A stretch of DNA of 64,000 nt from DASZIT01 sp963770635 (GCA_963770635.1 CAVYQI010000004.1:248001-312000); one strand, 5' to 3'. Shown: positions 50,413 to 59,131, counted from the first letter of the stretch. Program-made: numbers and translations. The notes: generated from the letters alone by a model not told the origin.

Positions 50413-52246
50413 TCAGCCGATCCGGGACGCCACGGTCCCGAGGTCGCGCAGGACGTTCTCCGCCGAGGGACCCGACCGTCGCCTGGCCGTCATCCGGGCC
50501 CGCTCTCGATCGACGATTCCGTGGTCGAGGTCGAGGAAGGTGAGGGGGTCGAGTCGATCGCTGGCCGGCCGCGACCGAGCATCCCTTCGAGCGAGCGCCG
50601 GGTGATGGGACGTCCGCCGAGTCCGGCGACCACCGTTCGCAGCGAGCCGGTCCGGCGTCATGGGTCGCCATGGCGACGTCGGTCGAGAGCACGCCGCCAA
50701 AGCCGATGCTGAACGCCTTCTCGACGACGACCACCCGACGGGCGCCGGAGAGTGCATCACGCACCGCCTCGGAGGGGAAACGGTCGGAACGACGTGATAC
50801 CGACGACGCCGACGCGTTGGCCGGCGTCCCGGCAGGCGTCCACCGCGTCCTTGATCGTCCCGAGGACCGACCCCAGTGCGACGACAATGGTCTCCGCGTC
50901 TTCGGTCCGGTACGAGCGGACCAGGCCGCCGCTGTGGCGGCCGAAGGCGTCGGCGAACGTCTCGGCCAGGGCGGGGATCCGCTCGAGGGCGTCGAGCTGG
51001 CGGAGGTGCGCGAGGTAGCGGACCTCTTCGAAGGCTTCGGGGCCGACCATGGCGCCGATCGACACCGGATCGCTGGGATCGAGGACCTGACGGGGTTCGT
51101 AGGGCGGGAGGAAGGCGTCGACGGCGCCCTGTTCGGGTACGTCGACCCTTCGACCGCGTGGGTGAGGATGAAGCCGTCCATGCACACCATGACCGGGACG
51201 GAGAGCTCTTCGGCGAGGCGGAAGGCCTGGACATGGAGGTCGGCGGCCTCCTGATTCGTCTCGGCGAAGAGCTGGATCCATCCCGAGTCGCGAACCGCCA
51301 TGGCGTCGCTGTGGTCGTTCCAGATGTTGATCGGCGCACCGATGGCCCGGTTGGCGAGGGTCATGACGATCGGAAGGCCGAGGCCGGCGGCGTTGTAGAC
51401 CGCTTCGATCATGAAGAGCAGCCCCTGGCTTGCGGTGGCGGTGTAGGCGCGGGCGCCCGTCGCCGAGGCACCGATCGAGACGGACATCGCCGCGAACTCG
51501 GACTCGACGTTGATGAACTCACACGGCGACAGGGTCCCGGCCTTCACCATGGCACCGATTGCCTCGATGATGTGCGTCTGGGGCGAGATCGGGTAGGCGC
51601 ACACGACCTCCGGTCGGCAGAGTGCCACCGTCTCGGCGACGGCTCGGGAACCCTCAATCTGTCGCAAGCACGGGCCAACTCCTCTCCAACTCGGCTGACG
51701 AACCGGTACGCCGGCGGCGGCGGCCGCGGCGTTGCGCTCGCCGACGGTGCCTTCGAAGCGATCGCGAACCGCCTGGTCGAGGGCGTCGAGGGTGATCTCA
51801 CCGGTCAGCGCCGCGAACCCGCCGAGCAGCGCGATATTGGGAAGAGGACGACCGAGCTGCTCGAGGGCCAGTTCGGTGGCCGGGCAGGCGATCAGTCGTC
51901 GGCGGTCGAACCTGCCGACCAGCTCGCCCAGGCCGAGGTCGTCGAACGTGTGGGAGGTATTGACGAGGACGTAGCCTCCCGGACCCAGCCCGGCGAAGAG
52001 ATCCACCTGGTGGATCAAGGTGACGTCCTGGACGATGACCGCGTCGGCCTCCACCACCGGCTCTCGGGTGCGGATCGGGTGGTCGTCGAGGCGGCAGAAG
52101 GAGACCACCGGGGCACCCATGCGCTCGGAACCGAAGCTCGGAAACGCCTGCGCGTGGCGGCCCTCGCCGAAGGCGGCGACCGACAGAATCTCCGCGGCGC
52201 TCACGACGCCCTGGCCCCCACGACCGTGGATGCGAACCTGGAACAT
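50413..52246 (-). CDS. Pyruvate:ferredoxin oxidoreductase gamma and alpha subunits, apparently joined (frameshifted)
   Basis: The N-terminal 185 residues are the gamma domain: FQVRIHGRGGQGVVSAAEIL, FPSFGSERMGAPVVSFCRLD and NIALLGGFAALTGEITLDAL. The alpha domain follows: RQIEGSRAVAETVALCRPEV, CAYPISPQTHIIEAIGAMVK, ATASQGLLFMIEAVYNAAG, and later, in other frames, EDAETIVVALGSVLGTIKDA, VGVVGITSFRPFP and RRVVVVEKAFSIGFGGVLS. The frame is open between the two parts, but another frame carries AYRFVSRVGEELARACDRL at the junction, so gamma and alpha may really be two genes fused by an indel; TTG before RQIEG is a possible alpha start. ATG 52246 is preferred to TTG 52258. Gene order: gap, porGA, porB, NAD(P)H module. 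Confidence 0.85.
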
Positions 52247-52264
52247 GCCCTCTCCCAACCGCGT

Positions 52265-53278
52265 CTAGTTCTCTGAGTCGGCACCGACGATGGCCGCCAG
52301 GTCGACGAGTCGGCTGGCGTAGCCCGATTCGTTGTCGTACCAACCCAGCACCTTCACCAGGTGACCGTGGGCCATGGTGAGCTCCGAATCGAACACACAC
52401 GACGCCGGGGACCCGAGGATGTCGGAGGAGACCAGCGGCTCTTCCGAATACTCGAGCAATCCGACCAGCCGTCCTGAGCCCGCCGCCGCCCGGTAGGCAT
52501 CTTTGATCTCGTTGACATCCGGCGTGGCCCGCACGTTGGCCACCAGATCGGTGACGGACCCGTCAGGCACCGGCACCCGGAGGGCGAGGCCGTCGAGATT
52601 CCCGGCCAGGCTCGGGAGCACCATCCCGGTAGCTCGGGCGGCACCCGTCGTCGTCGGAACGATGTTCACCGCTGCCGCTCGCGACCGGCGGGGGTCCTTG
52701 TGGAGCCCGTCGACCAGACTCTGGTCGCCGGTGTAAGCGTGCACCGTGGTCATGAACCCGTCGTCGATGCCGAAGCTGTCGTCGAGAACCTTGGCCAGAA
52801 CCGCCAGGCAGTTGGTGGTGCAGGAGGCATTGGAGATGACGAAATCTTTGGCCGGATCGAAGTCCTCTTCGTTCACCCCGACCACCAGCGTCGTGTCGGC
52901 ATTCTTGGACGGGGCGGAGATCAACACCCGGGTGGCGCCCGCGTCGAGATGAGCCGACGCCTTCTCCCGGCTGGTATTCCGCCCGCTCGACTCGATGACG
53001 ATGTCGATTCCCAATTCTTCCCACGGGAGCGCCTTCGGCTCAGGTTCGGCCAGTATCGAGATCCGGCGGGCGCCAATCAGCAACGCGTCACCTTCGGCCC
53101 GAACCTCCTGGGGAAAGACGCCGTGGACGGAGTCCCGTGCCAGCAGCCGGGCCAGCGCCGCCGGGGAGCCCAGGTCGTTGATGGCCACGATCTCGATCGG
53201 GCTACGAGACGCCAGGGCCGCCCGCAGAAAGGCGCGTCCCGTCCTCCCGAATCCATTTACCGCCACTCGCACCGTCAT
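52265..53278 (-). CDS. gap: Glyceraldehyde-3-phosphate dehydrogenase
   Basis: Type I phosphorylating GAPDH, 337 residues from ATG 53278 (MTVRVAVNGFGRTGRAFLRA); ATG 53308 or 53314 would add 10 or 12 residues. The catalytic Cys is in FVISNASCTTNCLAVLAKVL, followed by HAYTGDQSLVDGLHKDPRRS, RAAAVNIVPTTTGAARATG and the terminal GWYDNESGYASRLVDL. It is 18 nt before the POR genes and in the same direction, not in a gap-pgk-tpi cluster, so it is likely a second, condition-specific GAPDH feeding pyruvate towards POR. Confidence 0.95.
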   Translation of the reverse strand: MTVRVAVNGFGRTGRAFLRAALASRSPIEIVAINDLGSPAALARLLARDSVHGVFPQEVRAEGDALLIGARRISILAEPEPKALPWEELGIDIVIESSGRNTSREKASAHLDAGATRVLISAPSKNADTTLVVGVNEEDFDPAKDFVISNASCTTNCLAVLAKVLDDSFGIDDGFMTTVHAYTGDQSLVDGLHKDPRRSRAAAVNIVPTTTGAARATGMVLPSLAGNLDGLALRVPVPDGSVTDLVANVRATPDVNEIKDAYRAAAGSGRLVGLLEYSEEPLVSSDILGSPASCVFDSELTMAHGHLVKVLGWYDNESGYASRLVDLAAIVGADSEN

Positions 53279-53340
53279 GACTGCCTCCCGAACGTGATTG
53301 ACCGACATCTCCATGGTGCCGCCGAGGCTGCCGGTCAGGT

Positions 53341-53355
53341 AGGGCCGAACGTCAC
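53341..53355 (-). promoter_or_regulatory. DosR/DevR-like box 3 (weaker)
   Basis: On the minus strand GTGACGTTCGGCCCT. It lies 26 nt before ATG 53314 and 32 nt before ATG 53308, so the spacing is close to but not identical with boxes 1 and 2. CACCAT lies at the -10 position. Confidence 0.35.
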
Positions 53356-53449
53356 TGTTGGCTGAATCGGATGCGGGGATTGCGCCCGGCTAGGCGGTGA
53401 TCGAGGCCCGAAACGCCGGGTATTCGGCTCGGTCGATACGCTGCCGGGG

Positions 53450-54442
53450 GTGAGGACCACCCAGCTGACGACGCCGGCCCTGGTCGTCCAGCGCCACCGG
53501 CTCGACAGCAACCTGGCCGTCATGGCCGAGGCGCTGCCGGGTCCCCGACTCCGCCCTCATGTCAAAGCGCACAAATGCACCACGCTGGCTGGGCACCAGG
53601 CCCGGATGGGCCACGCGGCTTTTACCTGCGCCACCATGTCCGAGATGGAGGGCATGGCCCGGGCCGGGTTGGACGAAGACCTCCTGTTGGCCAACGAAGT
53701 GGTCAACGCCACCCGTTTGGGTGCCCTGGTGCGTGGCGGGGCCAGGGTGACCGTGGCGGTTGACTCCGAGGAGACGATCGACGCCGCAGTGGCGGCGAGG
53801 GTTCCCGAGGTGCTGATCGACGTCAATGTCGGCCTCCCCCGCTGCGGCTGCCGGCCCGAAGATGCCGGAACTCTGGCCGATCGGGCGCGCCATCGGGGCC
53901 TGGGAGTCCGGGGCGTCATGGGCTACGAAGGCCACATCGTCGGGCTCGAAGCCCGGGCGACCCGCACGGAGATGCTGGAGATCTCGATGGGCCTCCTCAT
54001 GAGCGCCCACCAGCAGGTCGGGGGTGACATCATCTCCGCCGGCGGGACCGGAACCTACGACATCAACCAATGGGCGACGGAGATCCAGGCGGGCTCCTAC
54101 GCTCTCATGGACACCGCCTACGGCAAACTCGGCCTCCCGTTCGAGCAGGCCCTCTCGGTGTTGGCGACGGTGATTTCCGTGTCGCGTGAGTGGGCCGTGG
54201 CCGACTGCGGTCTCAAGGCCCTGGGGATGGATCACGGGAATCCGTCAATCCCGGGGGCCGAGGTGATGTTCTGTTCCGATGAACACGTGACGTTCGCACC
54301 GAAGCAGCCGGTGCGGGTCGGAGACCGGATCAGCGTCCTACCCGCCCATGTCGACCCGACCGTGGCATATCACGACTACCTACATCTGGTCGACGGTGAC
54401 GACGTGGTGGAGAGTTGGCCGGTGGATCTCCGCGGCTGGTAA
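53450..54442 (+). CDS. D-threonine aldolase / D-serine dehydratase-like PLP enzyme
   Basis: A fold-III (alanine racemase N-domain) PLP enzyme of the DSD1 family, 330 residues. The PLP Lys is in RPHVKAHKCTTLAGHQ. Other blocks are LIDVNVGLPRCGCRPEDAG, RGVMGYEGHIVGLEARATR, SAGGTGTYDINQWATEIQAG, and the C-terminal metal-site stretch PAHVDPTVAYHDYLHLVDGD, with the His and Asp pattern of D-threonine aldolases. Likely substrates are D-hydroxy amino acids. GTG 53450 is preceded by TACGCT with a 7-nt gap, a possible -10. It is convergent with the transporter gene. Confidence 0.85.
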   Translation: MRTTQLTTPALVVQRHRLDSNLAVMAEALPGPRLRPHVKAHKCTTLAGHQARMGHAAFTCATMSEMEGMARAGLDEDLLLANEVVNATRLGALVRGGARVTVAVDSEETIDAAVAARVPEVLIDVNVGLPRCGCRPEDAGTLADRARHRGLGVRGVMGYEGHIVGLEARATRTEMLEISMGLLMSAHQQVGGDIISAGGTGTYDINQWATEIQAGSYALMDTAYGKLGLPFEQALSVLATVISVSREWAVADCGLKALGMDHGNPSIPGAEVMFCSDEHVTFAPKQPVRVGDRISVLPAHVDPTVAYHDYLHLVDGDDVVESWPVDLRGW

Positions 54443-54481
54443 CACCGTTGCCCTCACGTCGAGGTCACCCACCCAGACCCT

Positions 54482-56053
54482 TTATACGGCATCCGACAAT
54501 GGCCGCCGGGAACTCATGGATTGGCCATTCGGGAGGTCGACCCCGGTGTCGGGCACTTGCCGGACGACCGTCGGCACCGGCGACCGGTCATCATCACGTG
54601 CCGTCCACGCTGGGGGAGAAGGAATCGCGGTCGACAACGCATCCGGTGGGTCAAATTCGTGATCCATGGCTTCGAGGGTCTGGCGAGCCGGCTCCGGCAG
54701 GATGCGCGTCAATGCGAAGCCCAGTGTGGCGGCAATGCCGGCGATGGTCAGCATGCCGCGAAGTCCAAAGTCCTTCTGGAACTGGGGCACCAAGAACACA
54801 CCGAGGAATGCGCCCAACTTTCCGATCCCCGCGGCGATGCCGTGGCCGGTCGTACGCATGCTGACCGGGAAGACCTCGGAAGGTAGGACGAATGTCGTCA
54901 TGTTGGGCCCGAACTCGACGAAGAAATAACTGAGCCCGAAGATGGCGAGAAACGGCACCACCATGGTCGTCAGGTTGGCAAATCCGGCCAGGGTCAGAAA
55001 CGCGGCGGCCATGACCCCAAACCCGATGAATTGAAGCCGGCGATGTCCGATCCGGTCCATGGTCAATACGGCGACGACATAGCCAGGGACGGCAAACACA
55101 ACGAACATGCCAAGGGTCCATAGAAGCTTTGTTTCCAATGACGCGGTGGAATCCACCTGCTTCAGAATCGCAGGCAGAGAGAGCGTGTTGCCGTAGTAGG
55201 CGTAGTCGAAGAGGAACCAGGACCCCGCCGTCCCGAGGAGGAGGAGAAGCATTCGGCGGTTTCTGAGAAACTCACCAAGCCCCAATCGCTGTGTTGCCTG
55301 GACCACACCGGCGGAGGCATCAACCACGCCCTCGGAAAAGGCGGTGATGTCCTTGCCGGCCTGGTCCGTCTTCCCCTGGACCTGTGCCCTGAACCGCGGA
55401 GACTCGGGCATCTTGGTCCGCAAGTAGATGACACCAGCAGCAGGTATCGCGCCAAAACCCAACATGAGCCGCCAGGTCAAGCCGTGACCGATGCCAGAAG
55501 AAAGAAGCAGGAGCCCAACCAGGGGACCGACGATGAGACCGAGAGCCTGCATCGAAAAGACCATCCCAACCAGTCGACCGCGGTCCCTTCGATTGGAGTA
55601 CTCGCTCATCAGCACCGCAGAGACCGGATAGTCGCCGCCGATTCCCATGCCCAAGACGAAACGCGCGACAACCAACCAGATGAAGCCAGGAGCGATGGCC
55701 GAAAACAGAGCACCCACCATCATGATGACAGCCACACCCGTGTACACCCATTTGCGGCCGAGCACGTCGGCGATCCGGCCGAAGATGATCGCTCCGAAGA
55801 AGGCGCCCAGGATGGCAGAGCCGGTCACCCAACTGGTCTGGAGGGTGCTCAGATGCCACTGAACAGCGACGATGGTCGATACTGTGCTGATGACGAAGAG
55901 GTCATAGGAGTCGGTGAAGAACCCGACTCCTGAAACCAGAACCGTCCGCCGATGGAACCTGCTCCTCGGAGCCTCATTGAGGAGATCGCTCACCGAGGGC
56001 GACTCATCCACCCGTGCTTCATCACCCGTTCCCGCCAACAAGCCGGATGTCAC
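54482..56053 (-). CDS. MFS inorganic phosphate transporter (PHS family)
   Basis: Twelve-helix major facilitator of the Pho84-like phosphate:H+ symporter type, 523 residues from GTG 56053, which follows a GGAAGGGG site. Landmarks: FFTDSYDLFVISTVSTIVAV in TM1, FGRIADVLGRKWVYTG (MFS loop 2-3), MGIGGDYPVSAVLMSEYSN (PHS signature), WRLMLGFGAIPAAGVIYLR, the long central loop, GSWFLFDYAYYGNTLSLP and FFVEFGPNMTTFVLPSEVFP with PVSMRTTGHGIAAGIGKLG. The last 50 residues form a polar tail. Base composition is visibly poorer in GC than the flanks, hinting at transfer. It is divergent from phoU with PHO-box repeats between them. Confidence 0.92.
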   Translation of the reverse strand: MTSGLLAGTGDEARVDESPSVSDLLNEAPRSRFHRRTVLVSGVGFFTDSYDLFVISTVSTIVAVQWHLSTLQTSWVTGSAILGAFFGAIIFGRIADVLGRKWVYTGVAVIMMVGALFSAIAPGFIWLVVARFVLGMGIGGDYPVSAVLMSEYSNRRDRGRLVGMVFSMQALGLIVGPLVGLLLLSSGIGHGLTWRLMLGFGAIPAAGVIYLRTKMPESPRFRAQVQGKTDQAGKDITAFSEGVVDASAGVVQATQRLGLGEFLRNRRMLLLLLGTAGSWFLFDYAYYGNTLSLPAILKQVDSTASLETKLLWTLGMFVVFAVPGYVVAVLTMDRIGHRRLQFIGFGVMAAAFLTLAGFANLTTMVVPFLAIFGLSYFFVEFGPNMTTFVLPSEVFPVSMRTTGHGIAAGIGKLGAFLGVFLVPQFQKDFGLRGMLTIAGIAATLGFALTRILPEPARQTLEAMDHEFDPPDALSTAIPSPPAWTARDDDRSPVPTVVRQVPDTGVDLPNGQSMSSRRPLSDAV

Positions 56054-56104
56054 CCGCAACCCCTTCCTTGCCCTTGCTGGACCGTTTTCCCACTTTCGCG
56101 CCTC

Positions 56105-56110
56105 AAGGTA
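56105..56110 (-). promoter_or_regulatory. -10 element of the phosphate transporter gene
   Basis: TACCTT on the minus strand, 18 nt downstream of the last PHO-box unit as read towards the transporter. Confidence 0.45.
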
Positions 56111-56128
56111 GACGCCAGGAATTCTTAA

Positions 56129-56168
56129 GGTGAACGTAAGGTGAACGGAACGAAAACTTCGGGTGAAC
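56129..56168. promoter_or_regulatory. PHO box: four 11-bp direct-repeat units
   Basis: GGTGAAC occurs at 56129-56135, 56140-56146 and 56162-56168, with a degenerate unit (CGAAAAC) at 56151-56157. All four have an exact 11-bp period. On the minus strand this is GTTCACC-n4 repeated, the PhoP operator known from Streptomyces. It lies between a phosphate transporter and phoU, and -10 elements flank it on both sides. Confidence 0.85.
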
Positions 56169-56176
56169 GTTGTGGG

Positions 56177-56182
56177 TAACCT
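56177..56182 (+). promoter_or_regulatory. -10 element of phoU
   Basis: TAACCT ends 9 nt before ATG 56192. The last PHO-box unit ends 8 nt upstream, so bound PhoP would overlap the -35 position. Confidence 0.5.
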
Positions 56183-56191
56183 CTGATAGCC

Positions 56192-56818
56192 ATGAGCACT
56201 CCCCAACCCGGCATCGAGGCCATCGACCGCAAGGTCATTCAGCTGTTTGCCCTGGTCTCGGAGGCGCTGGCCCAAGCCACCCACGCTCTGCTGGGCGGCG
56301 AGGCGCTCCTCGGTCAAGCCGTCGTGGATGGTGACCAGGCCGTAGACGATCTCACGGCCGAGGTGGAACTCCTGGTCTGGAACGAACTTCAGGAACGCCA
56401 CCCCGAAGGTGACGAGCTTCGCTATCTGGTGGCCATGCTCTTGATCATCCCCGAGTTGGAGCGCAGTGCCGATTTGGCCGAGCACATCGCCCAGCGGGCA
56501 GTCGACCATCTGGGGACAGACATGAGCGCCCGCAGCCGGGGCATCGTCCAACTCATGACCGAAGTTGCCAACGAGATGTGGCAGGAGGCGGCGGACGCCT
56601 TCGGTCGGCGGAGTCGGATCAGTGAGCGATTGGTGGAGGCGGACGACGAGATGGACATCCTGCACGACGACCTGACCCGTGAGGTGGCCACAGAGGAAAT
56701 GCCGGCGGCGATCGCGTCCCAGGTCACCCTCCTGGCCCGGTTCTACGAACGGCTGGGCGACCATGCCGTCAATCTGGCTCGCCGCATCGAGCTCCTCGCC
56801 GATACCGCCACCTCTTGA
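56192..56818 (+). CDS. phoU: PhoU-family phosphate regulator
   Basis: A 208-residue all-helical protein with two PhoU three-helix repeats (about 10-95 and 115-205). The conserved E/D-rich signatures are LLIIPELERSADLAEHIAQR in the first repeat and TLLARFYERLGDHAVNLARR in the second; they bind metal clusters and contact the PhoR-PstSCAB system. The protein damps phosphate signalling and uptake. No Shine-Dalgarno is seen; a -10 lies 9 nt upstream of the ATG. The PHO box suggests induction by phosphate starvation together with the divergent transporter. A 214-nt gap before ftsH holds no gene I can support. Confidence 0.93.
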   Translation: MSTPQPGIEAIDRKVIQLFALVSEALAQATHALLGGEALLGQAVVDGDQAVDDLTAEVELLVWNELQERHPEGDELRYLVAMLLIIPELERSADLAEHIAQRAVDHLGTDMSARSRGIVQLMTEVANEMWQEAADAFGRRSRISERLVEADDEMDILHDDLTREVATEEMPAAIASQVTLLARFYERLGDHAVNLARRIELLADTATS

Positions 56819-57032
56819 GTTCGCGTCGTCCGGACCCAAGCGCCTCGACGAGTTGTCGGTTCTGATCATCACCGAGCATCTTCGTACGTTCCGCCCGTCG
56901 ATCCGCCGCCGGTTCGGCACCGGGGGAGTTGCTGGCGGCACGACGAGGTGTGAGGATTCGACTTAGGCAGATCGACGGGGCACGTCGACTCCATGGTTCG
57001 GGAGTCGGCGCTCTCAACTGGGAGTACTCAAC

Positions 57033-58976
57033 ATGTCGCATACGACCCGTCACCTCACCGGATCGGCCAAGCCGGGCGAGCCCAACGATCGAGGCCCGGC
57101 ACCCGCTCCCCCTCGCCCGCCGGCGTGGCGGCTCTGGCTCTTGCCGATCGGCCTTCTGATCACCCTCATCCTGTTCTCCATTCCGAGCATGACCAGCACC
57201 CCGACCAAGAACTTCAGCTACTCGAAGTTCCTGTCCCAGGTCACGGCCGGGGATGTGAAGACGGCGTCGGTCAACCCCAGCGGCGCCGTGACCGGCACCC
57301 TCAAAGGGGGCGACAACTACACAACCCAGATCCCCACCGCCATCCCCGACAACGGGCTGGCATCCACCCTGAAATCTCACAACGTGGACATCACCGGGGT
57401 GGGACAGGGGTCGGCTCTCCTTGGGGATCTGCTCTCCTTCCTCCCGTTGTTGCTGTTCATCGCCTTCTTCATCTGGATAGGGCGCCGAGGGAGTCGGCAA
57501 CTCGCCGGCGGTCTGATGGGCATCGGGGGATCCAAGGCCAAGGTCTACGACGAGGAGAAGCCGACCACCCGGTTCTCCGACATCGCCGGATACGAAGGGG
57601 CCAAGCGTGAAGTGGCCGAGGTGGTCGACTTCTTGAGCCATCCCGAGCGATACGAACGGGCGGGTGCCATCGGCCCACGAGGAGTCCTCATGGTCGGCCC
57701 GCCCGGCACCGGCAAGACGCTCATGGCCCGAGCGGTGGCCGGGGAGGCGGGAGTCCCGTTCCTCGCCCTCACCGGGTCGAGCTTCGTGGAGCTGTTCGTC
57801 GGAGTCGGCGCCTCCCGGGTGCGAGACCTGTTCGCCGACGCCCGCAAACGGGCGCCGTCGATTGTCTTCATCGACGAGATCGACGCCATCGGGCAGCGTC
57901 GAGGCGGGTCCATCGTGTCCAACGACGAGCGCGAACAGACCCTCAACCAGCTGCTGGCGGAGATGGACGGCTTCGACCCGACCACCGGGGTGGTGGTCAT
58001 GGCCGCCACCAACCGCCCCGAAGTGCTCGACCCGGCGCTGCTCCGACCCGGCCGTTTCGATCGGGAAGTGGAGATCCCGCTGCCCAACCAGGCCGAGAGG
58101 TCCGCCATTCTGCAGGTGCACCTGGCGGGCAAGCACCTGGCCGCGGATGTCGACTTCGACGACGTGGCCCGCGCGACTCCGGGCTTCTCGGGTGCGGATC
58201 TGGCCAATCTGATCAACGAGGCGGCGATCGTCGCCGTCCGGCACGACCGGGATGTCATCTTCGCCGCGGACATCGACGAGGCCAGGGATCGCATCCAGCT
58301 CGGCCGTCGGGATGCGTCGAACGCCCTCCTCCCCGAGGAGAAGCGATCGGTGGCGGTCCATGAAGCCGGGCATGCCGTCGTCGCGCTGCTGTCGGAACAC
58401 GGCGACCCGGTGGCCAAGATCACCATCCTTCCGGCCGGCCGGGCGCTGGGGGTCACCGAGCAGCTCCCGGTCGACGAGCGGCACCTCTACTCCGAGAGCT
58501 ACCTCCTCGACTCGCTGGCCATTCGGTTGGGCGGCCGGGCCTCGGAGAACCTGGTGATCGGCGAGGCCTCCACCGGGGCGGCCAACGACCTCGCCGGGGC
58601 GACCGAACTGGCCATCAAGATGGTCAAGGACTGGGGACTGTCCCCCCGGCTGGGACCGATCGGCTACGGATCGGACGGGCCGGGCTACCTGAGCGGTCCC
58701 CAATTCGGCCAGGAACGCCCGTTTGCCGAGGGCACCCAGGAGATCATCGACCAAGAGGTGAGCCGCCTGCTCTCCGAGGCCGAGGCCAGGGCGGGGGCGC
58801 TGCTCACCGACAACCGCGATTCCCTCGACGCGGTCATCGCCGCCCTCCTCGAAAAGGAGACGATCTCCGGCGAGGAACTCACCGAGATCGTCGGTCATCT
58901 CCGAGGGTCAGCCGATGGGAAAGCGGCTCCCGCCCGCTCGTCTCCCAGCGAGTCGGACGGAAAATCCCGCCGCTGA
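57033..58976 (+). CDS. ftsH: ATP-dependent zinc metalloprotease FtsH
   Basis: Membrane AAA protease that degrades misfolded membrane proteins and selected regulators. Full length at 647 residues: a polar N-terminus, TM1 about 33-50 (LLPIGLLITLILFSIP), a periplasmic domain, TM2 about 133-150 (FLPLLLFIAFFIWIG), Walker A GPPGTGKTLMARAVAGEAGV near 220, Walker B IVFIDEIDAIGQRRG, the second region of homology AATNRPEVLDPALLRPGRFD, the zinc site HEAGHAVVA near 442 and the third zinc ligand near LGGRASENLVIGEASTGAAN. The Ser/Lys-rich tail is normal. It appears to be monocistronic. Confidence 0.98.
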   Translation: MSHTTRHLTGSAKPGEPNDRGPAPAPPRPPAWRLWLLPIGLLITLILFSIPSMTSTPTKNFSYSKFLSQVTAGDVKTASVNPSGAVTGTLKGGDNYTTQIPTAIPDNGLASTLKSHNVDITGVGQGSALLGDLLSFLPLLLFIAFFIWIGRRGSRQLAGGLMGIGGSKAKVYDEEKPTTRFSDIAGYEGAKREVAEVVDFLSHPERYERAGAIGPRGVLMVGPPGTGKTLMARAVAGEAGVPFLALTGSSFVELFVGVGASRVRDLFADARKRAPSIVFIDEIDAIGQRRGGSIVSNDEREQTLNQLLAEMDGFDPTTGVVVMAATNRPEVLDPALLRPGRFDREVEIPLPNQAERSAILQVHLAGKHLAADVDFDDVARATPGFSGADLANLINEAAIVAVRHDRDVIFAADIDEARDRIQLGRRDASNALLPEEKRSVAVHEAGHAVVALLSEHGDPVAKITILPAGRALGVTEQLPVDERHLYSESYLLDSLAIRLGGRASENLVIGEASTGAANDLAGATELAIKMVKDWGLSPRLGPIGYGSDGPGYLSGPQFGQERPFAEGTQEIIDQEVSRLLSEAEARAGALLTDNRDSLDAVIAALLEKETISGEELTEIVGHLRGSADGKAAPARSSPSESDGKSRR

Positions 58977-59005
58977 CAAGCCAGGGTGTCGGTGGCTCAC
59001 CGTGA

Positions 59006-59031
59006 CCGGTTCCAGCCGCCACGAGAACCGG
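59006..59031 (+). terminator. Possible hairpin after ftsH
   Basis: CCGGTT (59006-59011) and AACCGG (59026-59031) with a 14-nt loop, 30 nt after the ftsH stop. There is no T-tract, so the call is weak. Confidence 0.3.
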
Positions 59032-59131
59032 CCTGAGAGATCCCGCCTCGACACGGGACTTCCGTCCAATGGCGTCGTGGACGGCCGACTTAGTATCCAG
59101 ACCTGGTAGTCAGTTCTCGAGGGGAGCGCGG

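Noticed and set aside
47734..52246. POR operon as a decayed pseudogene region
   Set aside because: All catalytic and cluster motifs are intact in one frame or another, and junctions between genes keep tight overlaps. Errors of the kind seen in prs and mfd explain it better, though this is not proven.
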